NCBI GenBank assembly: GCA_019009955.1
Contig: CM032228.1
Location: forward strand, 2,533,501-2,597,500
Reading direction: 5' to 3'
From: Riptortus pedestris
Lineage: Eukaryota; Arthropoda; Insecta; Hemiptera; Alydidae
Length of the DNA stretch: 64,000 nt
Below, one piece after another: positions 1 to 10,745 of the stretch. A program made the position numbers and the translations under genes. Positions within the stretch are counted from its first letter, which is position 1. Each line of letters opens with the position of its first letter. A model generated the notes under the pieces. That model was not told where the DNA came from. It saw only the letters and a list, made by a program, of their open reading frames with translations, and did not search any database.

Positions 1-3000
1 AATACGGATTAGGTGATCTATTAGAGTAGTCGCTGATACGGATTAGGTGATCTATTAGAGTAGTCGCTGATACGGATTAGGTGATCCATTAGAGTAGTAG
101 CTAATACGGATTAGGTGATCTATTAGAGTAGTCGCTAATACGGATTAGGTCATCTATTAGAGTAGTAGCTAATACGGATTAGGTGATCTATTAGAGTAGT
201 CGCTAATACGGATTAGGTGATCTATTAGAGTAGTCGCTAATACGGATTAGGGCATCTATTAGAGTAGTCGCTAATACGGATTAGGTGATCTATTAGAGTA
301 GTCGCTAATACGGATTAGGTGATCTATTAGAGTAGTCGCTAATACGGATTAGGTGATCTATTAGAGTAGTCGCTAATACGGATTAGGTGATCTATTAGAG
401 TAGTCGCTAATACGGATTAGGTGATCTATTAGAGTAGTCGCTAATACGGATTAGGTGATCTATTAGAGTAGTCGCTAATACGGATTAGGTGATCTATTAG
501 AGTAGTCGCTAATACGGATTAGGGCATCTATTAGAGTAGTCGCTAATACGGATTAGGTGATCTATTAGAGTAGTCGCTAATACGGATTAGGTGATCTATT
601 AGAGTAGTCGCTAATACGGATTAGGTGATCTATTAGAGTAGGCGCTAATACGGATTAGGTGATCTATTAGAGTAGTCGCTAATACGGATTAGGGCATCTA
701 TTAGAGTAGTCGCTAATACGGATTAGGGCATCTATTAGAGTAGTCGCTAATACGGATTAGGTGATCTATTAGAGTAGTCGCTAATACGGATTAGGTGATC
801 TATTAGAGTAGTCGCTAATACGGATTAGGTGATCTATTAGAGTAGTCGCTGATACGGATTAGGTCATCTATTAGAGTAGTCGCTAATACGGATTAGGTGA
901 TCTATTAGAGTAGTCGCTAATACGGATTAGGTGATCTATTAGAGTAGTCGCTGATACGGATAAGGTGATCTATTAGAGTAGACGCTAATACGGATTAGGT
1001 GATCTATTAGAGTAGTCGCTAATACGGATTAGGTGATCTATTAGAGTAGTCGCTAATACGGATTAGGTGATCTATTAGAGTAGTCGCTGATACGGATTAG
1101 GTGATCTATTAGAGTAGTCGCTGATACGGATTAGGTGATCCATTAGAGTAGTAGCTAATACGGATTAGGTGATCTATTAGAGTAGTCGCTAATACGGATT
1201 AGGTCATCTATTAGAGTAGTAGCTAATACGGATTAGGTGATCTATTAGAGTAGTCGTTAATACGGATTAGGTGATCTATTAGAGTAGTCGCTAATACGGA
1301 TTAGGGCATCTATTAGAGTAGTCGCTAATACGGATTAGGTGATCTATTAGAGTAGTCGCTAATACGGATTAGGTGATCTATTAGAGTAGTCGCTAATACG
1401 GATTAGGTGATCTATTAGAGTAGTCGCTAATACGGATTAGGTGATCTATTAGAGTAGTCGCTAATACGGATTAGGTGATCTATTAGAGTAGTCGCTAATA
1501 CGGATTAGGTGATCTATTAGAGTAGTCGCTAATACGGATTAGGTGATCTATTAGAGTAGTCGCTAATACGGATTAGGGCATCTATTAGAGTAGTCGCTAA
1601 TACGGATTAGGTGATCTATTAGAGTAGTCGCTAATACGGATTAGGTGATCTATTAGAGTAGTCGCTAATACGGATTAGGTGATCTATTAGAGTAGGCGCT
1701 AATACGGATTAGGTGATCTATTAGAGTAGTCGCTAATACGGATTAGGGCATCTATTAGAGTAGTCGCTAATACGGATTAGGGCATCTATTAGAGTAGTCG
1801 CTAATACGGATTAGGTGATCTATTAGAGTAGTCGCTAATACGGATTAGGTGATCTATTAGAGTAGTCGCTAATACGGATTAGGTGATCTATTAGAGTAGT
1901 CGCTAATACGGATTAGGTGATCTATTAGAGTAGTCGCTAATACGGATTAGGGCATCTATTAGAGTAGTCGCTAATACGGATTAGGGCATCTATTAGAGTA
2001 GTCGCTAATACGGATTAGGTGATCTATTAGAGTAGTCGCTAATACGGATTAGGTGATCTATTAGAGTAGTCGCTAATACGGATTAGGGCATTTATTAGAG
2101 TAGTCGCTAATACGGATTAGGGCCTCTATTAGAGTAGTCGCTAATACGGATTAGGTGATCTATTAGAGTAGTCGCTAATACGGAGTAGGTGATCTATTAG
2201 AGTAGTCGCTAATACGGATTAGGGCATCTATTAGAGTAGTCGCTAATACGGATTAGGTGATCTATTAGAGTAGTCGCTAATACGGATTAGGTGATCTATT
2301 AGAGAAGTCGCTAATACGAAGTAGGTCATCTATTAGAGTAGTCTCTAATCCGAATTAGGTGATCTATTAGAGTAGTCGCTAATACGGATTAGGTGATCTA
2401 TTAGAGTAGTCGCTAATACGGATTAGGTGATCCATTAGAGTAGTCGCTAATACGGATTAGGTCATCCATTAGAGTAGTCGCTGATACGGATTAGGTCATC
2501 AATTAGAGTAGTCGCTGATACGGATTAGGTGATCTATTAGAGTAGACGCTAATACGGATTAGGTGATCTATTAGAGTAGTCGCTAATACGGATTAGGTGA
2601 TCTATTAGAGTAGTCGCTGATACGGATTAGGTGATCTATTAGAGTAGTCGCTGATACGGATTAGGTCATCTATTAGAGTAGTCGCTAATACGGATTAGGT
2701 GATCTATTAGAGTAGTCGCTAATACGGATTAGGGCATCTATTTGAGTAGTCGCTAATACGGATTAGGTGATCTATTAGAGTAGTCGCTAATACGGATTAG
2801 GGCATCTATTAGAGTAGTCGCTAATACGGATTAGGTGATCTATTAGAGTAGTCGCTAATACGGATTAGGTCATCTATTAGAGTAGTCGCTAATACGGATT
2901 AGGTGATCTATTAGAGTAGTCGCTAATACGGATTAGGTCATCTATTAGAGTAGTCTCTAATCCGGATTAGGTGATCTATTAGAGTAGTCGCTAATACGGA

Positions 3001-5304
3001 TTAGGTCATCCATTAGAGTAGTAGCTGATACAGATTAGGTCATCCATTAGAGTAGTAGCTGATACGGATTAGGTCATCCATTAGAGTAGTCACTGATACG
3101 GATTAGGTCATCCATTAGAGTAGTCGCTGATACGGATTAGGTCATCCATTAGAGTAGTCGCTGATACGGATTAGGTGATCCATTAGAGTAGTCGCTAATA
3201 CGGATTAGGTCATCTATTAGAGTAGTCGCTAATACGGATTAGGTGATCTATTAGAGTAGTCGCTAATACGGATTAGGTGATCCATTAGAGTAGTCGCTAA
3301 TACGGATTAGGTCATCTATTAGAGTAGTCGCTAATCCGGATTAGGCCATCTATTAGAGTAGTCTCTAATCCGGATTAGGTGATCTATTAGAGTAGTCGCT
3401 AATACGGATTAGGTGATCTATTAGAGTAGTCGCTAATACGGATTAGGTGATCCATTAGAGTAGTCGCTAATACGGATTAGGTCATCCATTAGAGTAGTCG
3501 CTGATACGGATTAGGTGATCTATTAGAGTAGACGCTAATACGGATTAGGTGATCTATTAGAGTAGTCGCTAATACGGATTAGGTGATCTATTAGAGTAGT
3601 CGCTGATACGGATTAGGTGATCTATTAGAGTAGTCGCTGATACGGATTAGGTCATCTATTAGAGTAGTCGCTAATACGGATTAGGTGATCTATTAGAGTA
3701 GTCGCTAATACGGATTAGGTGATCTATTAGAGTAGTCGCTGATACGGATTAGGTGATCTATTAGAGTAGACGCTAATACGGATTAGGTGATCTATTAGAG
3801 TAGTCGCTAATACGGATTAGGTGATCTATTAGAGTAGTCGCTAATACGGATTAGGTGATCTATTAGAGTAGTCGCTAATACGGATTAGGTGATCTATTAG
3901 AGTAGTCGCTAATACGGATTAGGTGATCCATTAGAGTAGTAGCTAATACGGATTAGGTGATCTATTAGAGTAGTCGCTAATACGGATTAGGTCATCTATT
4001 AGAGTAGTAGCTAATACGGATTAGGTGATCTATTAGAGTAGTCGCTAATACGGATTAGGTGATCTATTAGAGTAGTCGCTAATACGGATTAGGGCATCTA
4101 TTAGAGTAGTCGCTAATACGGATTAGGTGATCTATTAGAGTAGTCGCTAATACGGATTAGGTGATCTATTAGAGTAGTCGCTAATACGGATTAGGTGATC
4201 TATTAGAGTAGTCGCTAATACGGATTAGGTGATCTATTAGAGTAGTCGCTAATACGGATTAGGTGATCTATTAGAGTAGTCGCTAATACGGATTAGGGCA
4301 TCTATTAGAGTAGTCGCTAATACGGATTAGGTGATCTATTAGAGTAGTCGCTAATACGGATTAGGTGATCTATTAGAGTAGTCGCTAATACGGATTAGGT
4401 GATCTATTAGAGTAGGCGCTAATACGGATTAGGTGATCTATTAGAGTAGTCGCTAATACGGATTAGGGCATCTATTAGAGTAGTCGCTAATACGGATTAG
4501 GGCATCTATTAGAGTAGTCGCTAATACGGATTAGGTGATCTATTAGAGTAGTCGCTAATACGGATTAGGTGATCTATTAGAGTAGTCGCTAATACGGATT
4601 AGGTGATCTATTAGAGTAGTCGCTAATACGGATTAGGTGATCTATTAGAGTAGTCGCTAATACGGATTAGGGCATCTATTAGAGTAGTCGCTAATACGGA
4701 TTAGGGCATCTATTAGAGTAGTCGCTAATACGGATTAGGTGATCTATTAGAGTAGTCGCTAATACGGATTAGGTGATCTATTAGAGTAGTCGCTAATACG
4801 GATTAGGTGATCTATTAGAGTAGTCGCTAATACGGATTAGGTGATCTATTAGAGTAGTCGCTAATACGGATTAGGGCATCTATTAGAGTAGTCGCTAATA
4901 CGGATTAGGGCATCTATTAGAGTAGTCGCTAATACGGATTAGGTGATCTATTAGAGTAGTCGCTAATACGGATTAGGTGATCTATTAGAGTAGTCGCTAA
5001 TACGGATTAGGGCATTTATTAGAGTAGTCGCTAATACGGATTAGGGCATCTATTAGAGTAGTCGCTAATACGGATTAGGTGATCTATTAGAGTAGTCGCT
5101 AATACGGATTAGGTGATCTATTAGAGTAGTCGCTAATACGGATTAGGGCATCTATTAGAGTAGTCGCTAATACGGATTAGGTGATCTATTAGAGTAGTCG
5201 CTGATACGGATTAGGTGATCTATTAGAGCAGTCGCTGATACGGATTAGGTGATCTATTAGAGTAGTCGCTGATATGGATTAGGTGATCTATTAGAGCAGT
5301 TGCT
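1..5304. repeat. 34-bp tandem satellite array, 156 units
   Basis: A single 34-bp unit (for example 205-238) fills the first 5304 bases. 5304 is exactly 156 x 34, and units checked along the array start at 1+34k, so substitutions occur but no net indels. Variants are limited: GTGATC, GTCATC or GGGCATC in the middle; CTATT or CCATT; GTCGCT, GTAGCT, GACGCT or GGCGCT at the end; AATACGG or GATACGG at the start. The last units drift (GATATGG, GAGCAGTTGCT), then the array stops at the AT-rich flank. The left end is cut by the window, so true length is unknown. Its place on the chromosome (centromeric, subtelomeric, other) cannot be told from here. Confidence 0.98.
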
Positions 5305-5534
5305 TTTATATATGTATTTAATTAGATACGTAGGTTATTAGATTCGATGTGCATTGTAATTGTTCATATTGATTTGTTAGACTGGGCCCTAGTTGTGAGG
5401 GGTTGGGAAGCCCCAGGAAGGCAGTGCATCGATCCAAACAGCAACCTTTGTATAGTGCTGGCTCCATATTGGGACTCACTATACAGCTGGCTCCATGGCT
5501 GGGGGAGGTCAGCGATAATTATATCAAATATAGT

Positions 5535-5590
<56 letters not shown>

Positions 5591-5743
5591 AAGAGTTCAT
5601 TATTTAGGGGTGGCGGAGTCATATTTATTTCCCACGTGCAAATGTACAAATAGCTTCCAATAGAAGCCAACTGCTGCCTTTGGTGGTTGCACTAGTATGT
5701 CTGCTACTCCATTGCCTCACACAGCTGAGCCAGTACCGGAAAC
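5305..5743. other. Gene-free spacer with (TA)n tract
   Basis: Flank of the satellite. A GC-richer stretch (about 5380-5515) gives short ORFs on both strands with no recognisable domain. A (TA)n microsatellite, broken by one AAA, runs about 5537-5590. No gene is supported. Confidence 0.7.
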
Positions 5744-6010
5744 CCCGGGGGAGGGGGGGTGGGGTTACTGGGGACCAATTTTGAAAATTCGAAATATCTC
5801 AGCTACTATACGTCGGAAAATTGTATAAAAACAATCTTAATGCAAATTAAATTTACTACAAATATTGTTCCATACATAATTTCCGTATAATGAGTATTTA
5901 CCGAGATATTTGGATTTTTTAGCTTCCTGCTTTCAGTAAACCCCCACTCCTACTAGTGTCATATTAGTAATAAGCTGTTATATCATGAGCCACTTCTTTA
6001 CAAGCCCCCT
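5744..6010 (+). repeat. Family A fragment (inner and right part)
   Basis: G-rich run followed by GAAAATTCGAAATATCTC, a CTATACGTCGG block, AAATTAAATTTACTA and the CCCCACTCCTACTA block. This is the internal order seen in full family A copies. Both terminal parts are missing. Confidence 0.7.
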
Positions 6011-6016
6011 CCCCCT

Positions 6017-6137
6017 TTTAGCAGATTTCCCTTAAGGGAAATCAGCTATTGAGGTCGTACTCATGACGCGAGTTTCGAAACATTTCTTCAATTGTCCATC
6101 GATCCTACCCAGGAGATGACGCAAATGAGGTCCGTTC

Positions 6138-6205
<68 letters not shown>

Positions 6206-6756
6206 CTGTTAACGCTCTAGCGGTCGCAATTTGATCGTTACCAAACTCGATATTTAAACGTTCTATGTAAAAATAAAGATCAAGTTCGTTAATGGCTGAA
6301 ATCGGACCAGTGGGAGGGGGGTTTAGAGGGGGGCATTTTCGAAAATTCGAAATATCTCCGTTACCATACGTCAGATCGAAAAATTGTATAGAACCAATCT
6401 TATTCCAAATTAAATTTACTAAAAATATTGTTATATACTTTTATTACAGCACTAGCTAAATTGTTTTCAGTAAAATTAATATGTTATATTGAGATATATT
6501 TCATTAATTATTTGTCCGGTATATCTACGTACGCTACGAGGTTGTCCTGTTTGTTTACAATTCAGCCGCTTTCTGTTGTAGAGATTATTAACTTGTATTG
6601 TTAATAGACTGAAAGATTTCTCATTACCGTTTGTACCTATTCACTTAACATTAAAATATATATAGTGTTACCTGTATGTATATTTATTTATCTATTGCAA
6701 ACCTTCTCTTGGGAAATGTACTTAGTTTACGCAGCTCCTGCGTGACGGACTTTTTT
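6017..6756 (+). repeat. Family A interspersed repeat, near-complete copy
   Basis: Starts TTTTAGCAG followed by the 20-bp perfect palindrome GATTTCCCTTAAGGGAAATC. Then come CTATTGAGGTCGTACTCATG, CCATCGATCCTACC, a (TA)n tract (about 6144-6200), GTTAACGCTCTAGCGGTCGC, a G-rich run, AATATCTCCGTTAC and a long AT-rich part. It ends with GTTTACGCAGCTCCTGCGTG and GACGGACTTTT. The end block folds as a hairpin. No ORF of note, so it is non-autonomous. The class is unknown. Confidence 0.8.
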
Positions 6757-7131
6757 TTAATTGGCTTTTAGTAAGGAGCGCTGTGGCCTCCCCCCCCCCC
6801 GGCATGAGTCACAGCCTTGTGGATCGAGGGCCTGTGGGAATGCCAGCTAGTTCTTGAGGGACATTCATTGCTTTTACATTGGCAGCATTGGCCTAGCCTC
6901 TCATCATTCAATTAGATATATTTCGGGAATGAGAGATGCGGACTTCCTCATTAGCCAACATTCAATGCACAGCCTCCAGCTCATTCAATTCGCCTCATAC
7001 TCTCCTTCTCATAGTCATTCACAGAAAGGACTCATCGACTAGGCATATCAGGTTCACAACGAGCTCTGGCAACCCGAAAAATTGAGGAACTTAGTGTGCG
7101 AGTTGAGTAGTTCATCCTGAAACAAAATTAT
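6757..7131. other. Gene-free spacer between family A copies
   Basis: Contains a poly-C run (about 6790) and a 62-codon ORF (6854-7042) without recognisable features. I see no gene or named repeat. Confidence 0.6.
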
Positions 7132-7285
7132 TTTTAGCAGATTTCTCTTAAGGGAAATCTGCTATTGAGGTCGTACTCATGACGCGATTTTCGAAAAATC
7201 GTCATATCTCCGTTACTATACGTCGGATCGAAAAGACGTACAAAACCAATCTTATTGCAAATTAAATTTTCTATAAATATTGTTA

Positions 7286-9466
7286 CAGTGGAATCCCGAT
7301 ATTTTGTATCCCGATTATTCGTATTTCCGGATAATTCGTACAAACTTGCCGGTCCTTAGAGAAAATCCCGATATATGGTATAAATAACCCCTCGGTAATT
7401 CGTATCAATTTTATGTTCGAGGTCACCTAAAAACGTCTTATAATTCGTATTTCCAGTGCTAAACAACTCGTTAATTCGTACTGTTTGCAAGAGGGGGAGA
7501 GAGGCCAATGAGAGACCAGAGAGCAGAATGAGTGCGAGATAATTTTCCGAGGAAACCACGTAATTCCTACTGTTTTTACAGAGACAAAGGGGAGAGCGAG
7601 TGAGAGAGACAACTTTTCTATGAACTCTCGTATGAAATTCGAACTTTTTTCACTGAAAGGGAAAGGTTTAGGAATTTCATTGATCTTTTCTTACAAAGTT
7701 TTTTTCCTTTCTACAATTCAGTCTCGTTTCTGTTACCGTTGTGATAAGTTACCATGCCCCCGAAAAATGTTAGCCTCTCTATTAAAGAGAAACAACAAAT
7801 TATAAACGCCGTCGCTAGTGGTTGTAAGCAAATTGATGTATCCAAACGTTTTAACGTCCCTCGTTCCACAATAACATCGATTCTAAAGAACAAAGATAAA
7901 ATTACATCCCAGTCATCGGACAGCAAAATAAAACGCTTCAAGACTGGCGATTATCCACAACTTGAAGATAAGGTAAAACAATGGTTCGCGCAAGCAAGAA
8001 ATTCAAATGTACCAGTTGGAGGAAATATTTTAAGGGAAAAAGCCCGAGTTTTTGCAGAAAAAATGGGTATTGAAGACTTTCGTGCAAGTGATGGATGGTT
8101 CGACAGATTTAAAAAACGACACAACATAAAATTTAAGAAGCTTAGTGGGGAGAGTGCAAGTGTGTCAGATAACGTTTGTTCAAAGTGGAAGGACGAATTG
8201 AAAAAAATAATCGAACCTTATGACAATAAAAACATATTCAATGCCGACGAAACGGGCCTGTTCTATAAATGTCTCCCTGATCGGTCTATGTGCTTCAAGG
8301 AAGAAAAATGCCATGGCGGAAAAAATAGTAAGGAACGTGTAACAATACTGTTGGCAGCCAATATGGATGGATCGGAGAAATTAAAACCACTCATGATAGG
8401 TAAGTCGGCCAAACCAAGATGTTTTAAAAACATAAAATCATTTCCAATGACCTATCGTGCAAATAAAAAATCATGGATGACGGGAGAGTTGTTTAACGAA
8501 TGGATACAATTAATTAATGTAGATATGAAAAAAAAACAGCGAAAAATTTTGCTTTTCATCGATAATTGTTCGGCCCACAATTCAATCCCCTCTCTCAGCA
8601 ATGTTAAAGTTGTGTTTTTACCCGCCAATACAACTTCTAAGTTGCAGCCTCTGGACCAGGGCATAATTAAAACTTTCAAAACGTTTTACCGCAAAGAAGT
8701 AGTGATGCAGCTTCTTGACAGAATCGAGGATGGACTGAATCATAAAATTACTTTATTTTCAGCTATGAACATAGCTGACAAGGCATGGCAAAACGTTAGC
8801 GAGACCACAATAAAAAACTGTTTTCGAGCCTGTGGTTTTAGCAAAGAGGAACTTCCGTTTACAGATGATGCAGAACAAGACGTTGAAAGTCTTTTAGAAT
8901 GGGATCGCCTTTCACAAAATGAGGAAAATCACATAACATTCGAAGATTTCGTCCATTTTGACGACGGCCTGGCAGTAGCAGGAATGTTGACCGACGAAGA
9001 AATTTTAGCTCCACCTGAGGACGTTGACGGTGAAGAGGGAGAGGGAGATGAAGATGACGTACCAATAATTAATGCTAAGGATGCTAAACAATACGTCAAC
9101 AATGTGCGCCATTTTTTGGCGAAATCAGATGTTGGTGATGAGGTATTTTTTGCTCTGAACACTCTTGACAGAGCAATTGACAATACACGAATGCAAGGGT
9201 TGTGCCAAAAAAAAATTACGGATTTTTTCTAGCAAAGATGTTTACTTGTTGACTATTTATATATATATCGTATGTATCATTTAGTAAAACTAATTTATTG
9301 CATAGTCTTGATTCTTACCAGACATGTATGGTTTTCTTAATAAACGCATGTTAACATTAAAATGTTTTTATTTTTTTTTTATTTTGTACTCCCGTTATTT
9401 GGTATTCCCGATAATTCGTACTAAATTGTCAGTCCCCTGATGATACGAATTATCGGGATTCTACTG
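7286..9466 (+). mobile_element. pogo/Tigger DNA transposon, 2181 bp, apparently complete
   Basis: Terminal inverted repeats of about 24 bp: left begins CAGTGGAATCCCGATA, right (reverse complement) begins CAGTAGAATCCCGATA. The element is flanked by TA dinucleotides (7284-7285 and 9467-9468), the target duplication of the Tc1/mariner/pogo superfamily. Subterminal regions carry several copies of TAATTCGTA-like motifs in both orientations, a likely transposase-binding pattern. It encodes one long uninterrupted transposase and has an AATAAA at 9339-9344. It sits inside a family A copy and so is younger than that copy. Confidence 0.93.
7754..9232 (+). CDS. pogo/Tigger-family transposase (CENP-B-like), 492 aa, intact
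   Basis: Catalyses cut-and-paste movement of the surrounding element. Residues 5-50 form an N-terminal helix-turn-helix (KEKQQIINAV, VSKRFNVPRSTI) and residues about 66-130 a CENP-B-type DNA-binding domain ending GWFDRFKKRHNIKFKKLSGE. The DDE_1 catalytic core follows: D165 in FNADETGLFYK, D270 in LLFIDNCSAHN and D301 in SKLQPLDQGIIKTFK. The last two acidic residues are separated by 30 residues, the pogo-type DD30D spacing. An acidic stretch rich in E and D lies near residues 415-435. The protein ends QKKITDFF, a textbook PCNA-interacting (PIP) box. There are no stops or frameshifts. The start is the first ATG of the frame inside the TIRs. Being a host CENP-B homologue is unlikely because it is flanked by TIRs and TA duplications. 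Confidence 0.95.
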   Translation: MPPKNVSLSIKEKQQIINAVASGCKQIDVSKRFNVPRSTITSILKNKDKITSQSSDSKIKRFKTGDYPQLEDKVKQWFAQARNSNVPVGGNILREKARVFAEKMGIEDFRASDGWFDRFKKRHNIKFKKLSGESASVSDNVCSKWKDELKKIIEPYDNKNIFNADETGLFYKCLPDRSMCFKEEKCHGGKNSKERVTILLAANMDGSEKLKPLMIGKSAKPRCFKNIKSFPMTYRANKKSWMTGELFNEWIQLINVDMKKKQRKILLFIDNCSAHNSIPSLSNVKVVFLPANTTSKLQPLDQGIIKTFKTFYRKEVVMQLLDRIEDGLNHKITLFSAMNIADKAWQNVSETTIKNCFRACGFSKEELPFTDDAEQDVESLLEWDRLSQNEENHITFEDFVHFDDGLAVAGMLTDEEILAPPEDVDGEEGEGDEDDVPIINAKDAKQYVNNVRHFLAKSDVGDEVFFALNTLDRAIDNTRMQGLCQKKITDFF

Positions 9467-10006
9467 TATATACATTTATTCTCTATCTTGAATATTAACC
9501 GAGATATTGGCATTTTTCAGTTTTCAGCCTTCAGCAAACTCCCACTTCTACTCACGTTACATAAACAATACTCTGTTATATAATAAACCACATTATTCGA
9601 AGCTGAAATACCAAATATAGTTTTCAAGAGACCTTTATTGTTGAGATAATTGCCAATATGTTCTTGTGACCCCACCTCCTGTCTTAAGTTGTTGGGACTG
9701 CTAAAATTTGATTGATAGTGATAAAAATTGTTCTGGTTCATTATACATTACAGTACTAAATATACTCGTAGTACATAGTTCTCAATAAAATTAATATGTT
9801 ATATTCTGATATATTTCAGTAATTATTTTTCTATCCGATAAGATGTTGGCAGAGCTATTTGTTTACATTTCAGAGGCATCCCGTCGGGAGATTCCTTATT
9901 ACCGTTTGTATTTATTCGCGGTGGTGTTCTGTTACCAGTATGTAGATTTATCAACATCACGAGGGAAATCTGCTTAGTTTACTCAGCCCCTGCGTGACGG
10001 ACTTTT

Positions 10007-10745
10007 AATTTAATTGACACGTTATTAATCTTATTTGTCGTAAATACAAGGATGAGATGAATTGAAAAGCCCAGGCAAAGAACAATCTAAGTCACTTTTT
10101 CTTACTTTTGAGTAAATTGAAAATTAGTCTTTGAAACGTCATATGAAAATTGAGAATTGATATTTATTGAACAATAAATATGTTTGTACTGATCAAATAG
10201 ATTTAAATTCGAAATAAAACTGTTCAATCTCCATTTTTGGTTATATTTATTAAAAAAATAAACAAATCAAACATAATGTCATAAAAAACAGTGAAAAAAG
10301 AGTCTAAGTCAGTTGAAACATGGAAATAACATTCTATGTTCATACATAGGTTATTGGGAATTTATAAAGTTTACAAAAGAAAACATTAAAAAAGTCAATG
10401 AATATAAGTAAATATTTATTATTATAAAAGAATAAGTGAATATTTAAGATTATTCAATACAAATTTTCATTACTGTGTGCAATGAATTGTCATTTTAATC
10501 AATTGAAAAAAAATCAAATGTCTATGTATGGAGAGAGTTTTAAAGAAACTGAAATGTTTTAAAGATACTGAAATACATATTATGAATTATCTATTCAAAT
10601 GTAATATTCTAAATCAGAAAACAATAAAAATTACTGCCAAAATTACTGTTACAAGCTAATGTTTCAAATTTGTCAAATATGTTTGTTTCATCTCGACAGA
10701 ATCTCTTTAAAACCTGAAGATCATTGTATTTTTCATTTGATATGT
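10007..10745. other. AT-rich stretch without recognisable gene
   Basis: Very AT-rich sequence between a family A end and a decayed transposase-like gene. It has no ORF of note and may be the 3' part of the transposon that carried that gene. Confidence 0.55.

Larger units (their letters stand above)
7132..10006 (+). repeat. Family A copy interrupted by a pogo transposon
   Basis: The left part (7132-7285) has the TTTTAGCAG start, a palindrome and the GACGCGATTTTCG block, but lacks the (TA)n and GCTCTAGCGG parts found in other copies, so it carries an internal deletion. It breaks at AAATATTGT-TA and resumes at 9467 with TATACATTTATTCTC. The join restores the sequence seen uninterrupted at 14720-14760. 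The right part ends with CAGCCCCTGCGTGACGGAC and TTTT near 10006. Confidence 0.85.

Noticed and set aside
1..5304. CRISPR-like or telomeric repeat array
   Set aside because: Units are contiguous with no spacers, and 34-bp units are far longer than animal telomere repeats. The surroundings are eukaryotic.
5347..5607. ORFs of 60-86 codons over the (TA)n tract
   Set aside because: Tyr-Ile repeats are translations of the microsatellite. The same holds at 42150-42232, 53766-54092, 58632-58925 and 63543-63875.
6017..6756. Classifying family A as a Helitron
   Set aside because: The minus-strand ends start TCC and end near CTAA, but the hairpin sits only two to three bases from the end and conserved bases extend past both supposed termini, so the evidence is too weak.
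7711..9183. Minus-strand and alternative-frame ORFs opposite the pogo transposase
   Set aside because: Shadows of the transposase frame without domains of their own.
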